Assembly (NCBI GenBank): GCA_043727195.1
Contig: JAYSYZ010000172.1
Location: forward strand, 1 to 9,792
Source of the DNA: JAUYQR01 sp043727195
Lineage (GTDB): Bacteria; Pseudomonadota; Alphaproteobacteria; Rhodobacterales; Rhodobacteraceae
DNA: 9,792 nucleotides
Reading direction: 5' to 3'
Under the pieces are notes generated by a model. That model did no database searches. It saw nothing but the letters and a program-made list of their open reading frames with translations, and was not told the DNA's origin. Numbering within the stretch: the stretch's first letter is position 1; each line of letters opens with the position of its first letter. A program made the position numbers and the translations under genes. Of the stretch, positions 4,431 to 9,792 are shown piece by piece.

Positions 4431-5953
4431 AGGTCTATGTCCCGCTCGACTCCGCGGCCGTCGCCCTCGGGGCAGACGATGTTGCCGCCGCGATTCTGGC
4501 CGAGGCTGCACGGCGTGGCATTCCGGTGGAAATCGTGCGCAACGGCAGCCATGGCATGGTCTGGCTTGAGCCGCTGGTCGAAGTGGTGACCGGTGACGCC
4601 CGCACCGGTTTCGGCCCGATGACGCCGGCCGATGTGCCGGCGCTGTTCGGTGATCTTGCCGCACATCCCAAGGCGCTCGGCCCCGTGGCGGAACTGCCGT
4701 GGATGATGGGTCAGACCCGGCTGACCTTTGCGCGTGTCGGCGTGATCGACCCGCTGTCGCTGGCCGACTATGCGGCGCAGGGCGGCTTGTCAGGCCTGCG
4801 CCGCGCGCTCGGCATGGACCGGGCCGCGATCGTGGACGAGGTGACCGCATCTGGCCTGCGCGGTCGCGGCGGCGCGGGGTTCCCGACGGGCATCAAGTGG
4901 AAGACCGTCAGCGACGCGGTGGCGGACCGCAAGTATATCGTTTGCAATGCTGACGAAGGCGACAGTGCCACCTTCGCCGACCGGATGCTCATGGAAGGCG
5001 ACCCCTTCACCCTGATCGAGGGCATGATCATCGCGGGGCTGGCAACGGGTGCAACGAAGGGGTTTGTGTACATTCGTTCGGAATACCCCGTGGCGATCCG
5101 GGTGATGCAGGCCGCGTGCGATCTGGCCGCAGCGTCGGGCATACTCGGGGTATCGGTTTTGGGGTCGGGCCATCGTTTCGACATCGAAATCCGTGTCGGG
5201 GCCGGGGCCTATGTCTGCGGCGAGGAAACCTCGCTTCTGAACTCGCTGGAGGGAAAGCGCGGCGTGGTGCGGTCAAAGCCGCCACTGCCGGCGCTTGAAG
5301 GCTTCATGGGCAGACCAACGGTCGTCAACAATGTCATTTCGCTGGCATCGGTGCCGGTGATCTTCCAGAAGGGTGCCGCCTTCTACAAGGATTTCGGTCT
5401 GGGCCGGTCGCGCGGAACGATCCCGCTGCAGATTGCCGGAAACGTCGCCCGCGGTGGGCTCTACGAGGTGGCCTTCGGTCTTACCCTTGGTCAAATTGTT
5501 GATGAAATTGCCGGGGGTTGCGCCACGGGCCGCCCGGTAAAGGCGGTGCAGGTGGGGGGTCCGCTGGGCGCCTATCATCCCCGGTCGGAATTCCACACCC
5601 CCTTTGGTTACGAAGAATTCGCGGGCCAGGGCGGTCTGATCGGTCATGCCGGGCTGACCGTGTTCGACGACAGCGCCGACATGCTGCAACAGGCCCGCTT
5701 CGCCATGGAATTCTGTGCCATCGAATCTTGTGGCAAATGCACACCCTGCCGCATCGGGGCCGTGCGCGGCGCCGAAACCATTGACCGCATCGCCCGGGGC
5801 GACGTTGCCGCGATCCCCTTGCTGACCGATTTGTGCAACACGATGAAATCCGGGTCGCTATGCGCCCTTGGTGGCTTCACGCCCTACCCGGTGATGAGCG
5901 CGCTCACCCATTTCCCCGATGATTTCGCCCCGTTGAAAGAGGCCGCCGAATGA
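4427..5953 (+). CDS. fdsB: NAD-dependent formate dehydrogenase, beta subunit (FMN- and NAD-binding)
   Basis: This 508-residue protein is related to NuoF. It passes electrons from the FeS chain to FMN and then NAD+. The first ~95 residues are a thioredoxin-like domain that resembles the NuoE C-terminal fold but lacks its cysteines; the first Cys of the protein is at 173. The NuoF core follows. The FMN-binding glycine-rich loop is GRGGAGFPTG (146-155), CNADEGD is at 173-179, the NAD-site motif GAGAYVCGEETSLLNSLEG is at 258-276, and a SLBB-like region is at ~340-420. The C-terminal [4Fe-4S] cluster is bound by Cys435, Cys438, Cys441 (ESCGKCTPCR) and Cys479 (SLCALGG). AGAGGT stands 6 bases before the ATG, inside the fdsG end. 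The stop overlaps the fdsA start (5950-5953). All expected cofactor residues are present, so the subunit looks functional. Confidence 0.95.
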   Translation: MKVYVPLDSAAVALGADDVAAAILAEAARRGIPVEIVRNGSHGMVWLEPLVEVVTGDARTGFGPMTPADVPALFGDLAAHPKALGPVAELPWMMGQTRLTFARVGVIDPLSLADYAAQGGLSGLRRALGMDRAAIVDEVTASGLRGRGGAGFPTGIKWKTVSDAVADRKYIVCNADEGDSATFADRMLMEGDPFTLIEGMIIAGLATGATKGFVYIRSEYPVAIRVMQAACDLAAASGILGVSVLGSGHRFDIEIRVGAGAYVCGEETSLLNSLEGKRGVVRSKPPLPALEGFMGRPTVVNNVISLASVPVIFQKGAAFYKDFGLGRSRGTIPLQIAGNVARGGLYEVAFGLTLGQIVDEIAGGCATGRPVKAVQVGGPLGAYHPRSEFHTPFGYEEFAGQGGLIGHAGLTVFDDSADMLQQARFAMEFCAIESCGKCTPCRIGAVRGAETIDRIARGDVAAIPLLTDLCNTMKSGSLCALGGFTPYPVMSALTHFPDDFAPLKEAAE

Positions 5954-8829
5954 AAGACTTCATCATCCCGGATCGCGATTTCGGCACCCCTGCGGTGAAA
6001 ACCAAACAAATGGTCACTTTAACGATCGATGGCTGTGACGTGACGGTCCCGGCAGGCACCAGCATCATGCGCGCGGCGGCGGTTGCGGGCATTCAGGTGC
6101 CCAAACTCTGCGCCACCGACAGCGTCGACGCCTTCGGTTCCTGCCGCCTGTGCCTCGTTGAAATCGAAGGGCGCAACGGCACGCCGGCCTCCTGCACCAC
6201 CCCGGTTGCTGCCGGCCTGCAAGTCCACACCCAGAATGCCAAGCTGAAACAGTTGCGGCGCGGGGTGATGGAACTGTACATCTCCGACCACCCGTTGGAT
6301 TGTCTGACCTGCAGCGCGAACGGTGACTGCGAACTGCAGGACATGGCAGGCGCGGTCGGCCTGCGGGATGTGCGGTATCAGGCCGAGGATACCCATTTCC
6401 GCGCCAGGGACACCAGCGGCATCGCCAACCCGCTGTACATCCCGCGCGACGATTCCAACCCTTATTTCAGCTACGATCCGCAAAAATGCATCGTCTGTTC
6501 GCGCTGCGTCCGCGCCTGCGAAGAGGTGCAGGGCACCTACGCGCTGACCATCGAAGGCCGGGGCTTCGACAGCCGTGTGTCGTTCGGCGCCAAAACCGAC
6601 AATGCACTTGCCTCCGACTGCGTCTCCTGCGGGGCCTGCGTCGCCGCCTGCCCGACCGCCACCTTGCAGGAAAAGTCGATCATCGAGATCGGCACGCCGT
6701 CACATTCCGTGATCACCACCTGCGCCTATTGCGGCGTCGGCTGCAGCTTCAAGGCCGAGATGCGCGGCGATGAGCTGGTGCGGATGACGCCTTACAAGCA
6801 CGGCAAGGCCAACCGGGGCCATTCCTGCGTCAAGGGGCGCTTCGCCTATGGCTACGCCAGCCACAAGGACCGCATCCTGAACCCGCTGATCCGCGAAAGC
6901 ATCAGTGATCCGTGGCAAGAAGTGACATGGGCCCGGGCGATGGAATTTGCCGCAAACCGGATGAAAGGCATCCAGCAGAAATACGGGCGACAGTCGGTGG
7001 GGGTGATCACCTCGTCGCGCTGCACCAATGAAGAGGCTTATCTGGTGCAGAAGCTGACGCGCGCCGTGTTTATGAACAACAATACGGATACCTGCGCGCG
7101 GGTCTGCCATTCGCCAACCGGCTATGGGCTGGGGCAGACCTTCGGCACCTCTGCGGGCACGCAGGATTTCGATTCCGTCGAGGACACCGATGTCGTCGTG
7201 ATCATCGGTGCCAACCCGACCGACGGTCACCCGGTGTTTGCCAGCCGCCTGAAAAAGCGGCTGCGTCAGGGGGCCAAGCTCATCGTGATCGACCCGCGCC
7301 GGATCGATCTGGTCGACGGCCCGCATGTCAAGGCCGCGCATCATCTGCCCTTGCGGCCCGGCACCAACGTGGCCGTGGTGACCGCCATCGCGCATGTGAT
7401 CGTCACCGAAGGGTTGTTCGATGCGACCTTCATCCGCGAGCGGTGTGATTGGGACGAGTTTCAGGACTATGCCGAATTCGTCTCGGCCCCGAACCAAAGC
7501 CCCGAAGCCACGGAACTCTTGACCGGCGTCAAGGCGGATGACCTGCGCGCCGCCGCAAGGCTTTACGCGCTGGGCGGCAACGGCTCGATCTATTACGGCC
7601 TTGGCGTGACGGAACATTCCCAGGGTTCCACCACCGTGATCGGCATTGCCAACCTCGCCATGTTGACCGGCAACATCGGGCGGCCCGGCGTCGGGATCAA
7701 CCCGTTGCGCGGGCAGAACAATGTGCAGGGGTCGTGCGACATGGGGTCATTCCCGCACGAACTGCCCGGCTACCGCCACGTCAAGGAAGACGCCGTCCGC
7801 ACGGTGTTCGAGGATATGTGGGGCGTCACCATCGACAACGAACCCGGACTGCGCATCCCCAACATGCTGGACGCGGCCGTGGAAGGCACGTTCAAGGGGC
7901 TGTACTGCCAGGGCGAGGATATCCTGCAGTCGGATCCCGACACCAAACATGTCGCGGCAGGCCTCGCCGCGATGGAATGCGTGATCGTCCACGATCTGTT
8001 CCTGAACGAAACCGCGAATTACGCCCATGTGTTCTTCCCCGGCTCGTCCTTCCTGGAAAAGGACGGCACATTCACAAACGCCGAACGCCGCATCAACCGG
8101 GTGCGCCGCGTGATGGCCCCGCGCAACGGTTACGCCGATTGGGAAGTGACGCAGCTGTTCGCGCAAGCCTTGGGCGCGAACTGGACCTACACACATCCCA
8201 GCCAGATCATGGATGAAATCGCCGTGCTGACGCCGTCTTTCGCGGGCGTCAGTTATGAAAAGCTGGAGGTGATGGGCTCCGTCCAGTGGCCCTGCAATGA
8301 CACTGCGCCAGAGGGCACGCCCTTGATGCATATCGACGGTTTCGTGCGCGGCAAGGGCCGCTTCATCCGCACCGAATATGTGGCGACCGACGAACGCACC
8401 GGCCCGCGCTTTCCGCTGCTGCTCACCACCGGGCGCATCCTGTCGCAATACAATGTCGGCGCCCAGACGCGGCGAACGGCGAATGTGGTTTGGCACGCCG
8501 AAGATGTGCTGGAAATCCACCCGCATGACGCCGAATTGCGTGGCGTCAAGGATGGCGACTGGGTGCGGTTGGCAAGCCGTTCCGGCGATACGTCGCTGCG
8601 CGCCCAGATCACCGACCGGGTCAGCCCCGGCGTGGTCTACACCACCTTTCACCACCCGGATACGCAGGCCAATGTCATCACCACCGATTTCTCGGACTGG
8701 GCAACCAACTGCCCGGAATACAAGGTGACGGCGGTGCAGGTCAGCCCGTCGAACGGGCCGACGGAATGGCAGCAGGACTACAACGCCCAGGCCGCCATGT
8801 CGCGGCGAATGCTGCCCGCAGCGGAATGA
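5950..8829 (+). CDS. fdsA: NAD-dependent formate dehydrogenase, catalytic alpha subunit (bis-MGD Mo enzyme)
   Basis: This 959-residue protein oxidises formate to CO2 at a bis-MGD molybdenum centre. A NuoG-like N-terminus (~20-240) holds a [2Fe-2S] cluster (Cys54, 65, 68, 82), a His-Cys3 [4Fe-4S] cluster (His114, Cys118, 121, 127), and a two-cluster ferredoxin domain (Cys180/183/186/190 and Cys224/227/230/234). The proximal [4Fe-4S] cluster uses Cys258/261/265/293, with Lys295 between it and the cofactor. The Mo ligand is Cys386, followed by His387, and Arg587 lies in NPLRGQNNVQG. All three match the numbering I recall for R. capsulatus FdsA and favour this start over Met21. The C-terminal molybdopterin-binding domain covers ~821-935. 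Cys rather than Sec at 386 means no selenium is needed. AAAGAGG lies 7 bases before the ATG. No twin-arginine signal is present, so the enzyme is cytoplasmic, in complex with FdsB and FdsG. Confidence 0.97.
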   Translation: MKDFIIPDRDFGTPAVKTKQMVTLTIDGCDVTVPAGTSIMRAAAVAGIQVPKLCATDSVDAFGSCRLCLVEIEGRNGTPASCTTPVAAGLQVHTQNAKLKQLRRGVMELYISDHPLDCLTCSANGDCELQDMAGAVGLRDVRYQAEDTHFRARDTSGIANPLYIPRDDSNPYFSYDPQKCIVCSRCVRACEEVQGTYALTIEGRGFDSRVSFGAKTDNALASDCVSCGACVAACPTATLQEKSIIEIGTPSHSVITTCAYCGVGCSFKAEMRGDELVRMTPYKHGKANRGHSCVKGRFAYGYASHKDRILNPLIRESISDPWQEVTWARAMEFAANRMKGIQQKYGRQSVGVITSSRCTNEEAYLVQKLTRAVFMNNNTDTCARVCHSPTGYGLGQTFGTSAGTQDFDSVEDTDVVVIIGANPTDGHPVFASRLKKRLRQGAKLIVIDPRRIDLVDGPHVKAAHHLPLRPGTNVAVVTAIAHVIVTEGLFDATFIRERCDWDEFQDYAEFVSAPNQSPEATELLTGVKADDLRAAARLYALGGNGSIYYGLGVTEHSQGSTTVIGIANLAMLTGNIGRPGVGINPLRGQNNVQGSCDMGSFPHELPGYRHVKEDAVRTVFEDMWGVTIDNEPGLRIPNMLDAAVEGTFKGLYCQGEDILQSDPDTKHVAAGLAAMECVIVHDLFLNETANYAHVFFPGSSFLEKDGTFTNAERRINRVRRVMAPRNGYADWEVTQLFAQALGANWTYTHPSQIMDEIAVLTPSFAGVSYEKLEVMGSVQWPCNDTAPEGTPLMHIDGFVRGKGRFIRTEYVATDERTGPRFPLLLTTGRILSQYNVGAQTRRTANVVWHAEDVLEIHPHDAELRGVKDGDWVRLASRSGDTSLRAQITDRVSPGVVYTTFHHPDTQANVITTDFSDWATNCPEYKVTAVQVSPSNGPTEWQQDYNAQAAMSRRMLPAAE

Positions 8830-8839
8830 AGGGCCTCGC

Positions 8840-9646
8840 ATGATCGGCGCGCGGCCCACCCCACGGCTCGCCTTCGGTTCCCGGGTCGAGGCCGGCGAAC
8901 GGATGCTGCCCGAAGAGGTGGCCGTGGCGCTGACCTTCAATGGCACGACACAGGCCGTGATGATGGCCACGCCGGATGATCTGGTTGATTTTGGCTACGG
9001 ATTTGCCCTGACCGAGGGGATTGCGCGCCCCGGTGACGTGCTGTCCGTCGAGGTGGAAATTCTGCCCAAGGGCCGCGATGTGCAGCTATGGCTCCGCCCC
9101 GAAGCTGCGGCGCAATTGGCCGCACGCCGCCGCACCATGACGGGGCCGGTCGGCTGTGGCCTGTGCGGTATCGACAGCCTCGATCAGGCGCTGCGCGCGG
9201 TGCCGGGGGTGGCGCACAGCCCGTTCCGCATGACCCCGTCGCAGGTGATGGCGGCGGTGGCGACCCTGCCGGGCCAGCAGCGGCTGCACGATGCCACCCG
9301 CGCGGTGCATGGCGCGGCGTGGTGGGTGCAAGGCGCGCTCCGCCTCGCGCGCGAGGATGTCGGGCGGCATAACGCGCTGGACAAGCTCGTCGGGGCAATG
9401 GTGCGCAGTGATACGCCCGCTGCCGGGGGGGCCATCGTGCTGACCAGCCGCGTCTCCATCGACATGGTGCAAAAGGTGGCGATGCTGGGTGCGCCGGTGA
9501 TCATCGCCGTATCGGCGCCCACCGCCGATGCCGTGACGCTGGCCGATCATTGCGGCATCACCCTCATCGCCCTGGCCCGGACCGACCGGTTCGAAGTTTT
9601 CACCCATACGGATCGTTTGACGACGGAGGTGCCGCATGTCGGCTGA
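8840..9646 (+). CDS. fdsC: FdhD-family sulfurtransferase/chaperone for formate dehydrogenase
   Basis: This 268-residue protein has the usual FdhD length. FdhD proteins bind bis-MGD and move sulfur from a cysteine desulfurase onto the molybdenum, which formate dehydrogenases need for activity; R. capsulatus FdsC does this for FdsA. The sulfur-carrying CxxC is present as Cys106-Gly-Leu-Cys109 in GPVGCGLCGIDSL. The family signature REDVGRHNALDKLVG occurs at 171-185, and LTSRVSIDMVQK follows at 201-212. The N-terminal part includes PDDLVDFGYGFALTEG (45-60), typical of the family. There is no signal peptide. AAGGG at 8829-8833 precedes the ATG by 6 bases, and the gap from the fdsA stop is 10 bp, the only non-overlapping junction in the operon. 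The 3' end overlaps fdsD by 11 bases in another frame. Confidence 0.95.
   Translation: MIGARPTPRLAFGSRVEAGERMLPEEVAVALTFNGTTQAVMMATPDDLVDFGYGFALTEGIARPGDVLSVEVEILPKGRDVQLWLRPEAAAQLAARRRTMTGPVGCGLCGIDSLDQALRAVPGVAHSPFRMTPSQVMAAVATLPGQQRLHDATRAVHGAAWWVQGALRLAREDVGRHNALDKLVGAMVRSDTPAAGGAIVLTSRVSIDMVQKVAMLGAPVIIAVSAPTADAVTLADHCGITLIALARTDRFEVFTHTDRLTTEVPHVG
9625..9630 (+). promoter_or_regulatory. Ribosome binding site fixing the fdsD start
   Basis: GGAGGT, the strongest Shine-Dalgarno match I noticed among the plus-strand genes, lies 5 bases before the ATG at 9636 and inside the end of fdsC. It decides the start of the overlapping fdsD. Confidence 0.75.
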
Positions 9647-9792
9647 AAAGCTGGTCCATATGGCCAATCAGATTGCCCGGTTCATGGAATCCAAACCGCA
9701 TGACGAAGGTGTCGCGGGCCTCGCGTCCCATATCAACGATTATTGGGAACCCCGGATGCGGCGACAGTTCTTCGAGATTGTCGATACCGGCG
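9636..9792 (+). CDS. fdsD: Formate dehydrogenase delta subunit (5' part, runs off right edge)
   Basis: Fifty-two codons are visible, beginning MSAEKLVHMANQIARFMESK and continuing through VAGLASHINDYWEPRMRRQF. The pattern of MANQIA-FF/FM, a short helix, and H-x-N-x-YW-x-PRM-R is that of the small FdsD/FdhD-delta family, usually about 70-80 residues, so only about 20 residues should be missing. FdsD has no cofactor motifs. In R. capsulatus it is needed for an active enzyme but, as I recall, is not a stable part of the FdsABG core, which suggests a role in maturation or assembly; its exact job is unclear. It starts inside fdsC (11-bp overlap) with an excellent ribosome binding site, which fits an operon where both maturation factors are made together. 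I noticed no other start that fits better. Confidence 0.9.
   Translation, partial: MSAEKLVHMANQIARFMESKPHDEGVAGLASHINDYWEPRMRRQFFEIVDTG

Noticed and set aside
6010..6012. Shorter fdsA start at Met21
   Set aside because: The ATG at 5950 has a good ribosome binding site, overlaps the fdsB stop, and puts the Mo ligand at residue 386, the number used for R. capsulatus FdsA.
3966..8829. Respiratory complex I (nuoE-nuoF-nuoG) cluster
   Set aside because: The third gene has a complete bis-MGD active site with Cys386-His387 and formate dehydrogenase motifs, and is followed by fdsC and fdsD rather than nuoH and others.
7747..8970. A 407-codon open frame on the minus strand across fdsA and fdsC
   Set aside because: It spans two genes with strong family evidence on the other strand and has no recognisable motif. 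Long antisense frames are common at this GC content. The same applies to 36-893 (plus) and 6700-7617 (minus).
1..9792. Mobile elements, CRISPR arrays, toxin-antitoxin or phage genes
   Set aside because: I saw no transposase, integrase, terminal inverted repeats, regular spaced repeats or compositional break. Every gene fits a stable chromosomal background.

Overview
The window is GC-rich, densely packed and shows no mobile DNA. It looks like an ordinary chromosomal region of an alphaproteobacterium, most likely of the Rhodobacter group (Rhodobacteraceae). The main reason is the right half. It carries a formate dehydrogenase operon in the order fdsG-fdsB-fdsA-fdsC-fdsD, and its large subunit keeps the residue numbering I recall for Rhodobacter capsulatus FdsA (molybdenum ligand Cys386, then His387, and Arg587). 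The genus assignment is inference, because no database search was possible.

Left half, minus strand. Reading leftward from about 2933 there is a compact run: an S49-family serine peptidase with no membrane anchor, a 60-residue membrane-anchored cysteine-rich protein, and a short-chain dehydrogenase of the pteridine-reductase (PTR1/FolM) type. The three genes abut or overlap by one base, which suggests one mRNA and coupled translation. A 307-bp non-coding gap follows. It holds a good promoter, a GC-rich hairpin, and one perfect plus two degenerate DnaA-box-like sequences. Beyond it lies the 5' part of uvrC, which runs off the left edge.

Centre. A 60-bp divergent spacer (2934-2993) separates the peptidase from a rightward LysR-type regulator gene. 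A perfect GC-rich inverted repeat ends at the base before the regulator's ATG. The 90-bp gap between the regulator and fdsG holds an array of ATCAA/TTGAT half-sites that overlaps a candidate promoter. This is where a LysR regulator of the fds operon would be expected to bind.

Right half, plus strand. fdsG (NuoE-like, [2Fe-2S]), fdsB (NuoF-like, FMN/NAD/[4Fe-4S]) and fdsA (bis-MGD catalytic subunit with five FeS clusters) form a soluble NAD+-dependent formate dehydrogenase. fdsC is an FdhD-type sulfurtransferase/chaperone that readies the molybdenum cofactor, and fdsD is a small accessory subunit cut by the right edge. Start and stop codons overlap at three of the four junctions, and the fourth gap is 10 bp. 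Electrons from formate would pass from the molybdenum site through the FeS chain to FMN and NAD+.

I do not see a wholly new system. The points most worth a second look are the half-site array ahead of fdsG, the DnaA-box group ahead of uvrC, the small membrane Cys-rich protein, and the PTR1-like active site of the dehydrogenase.
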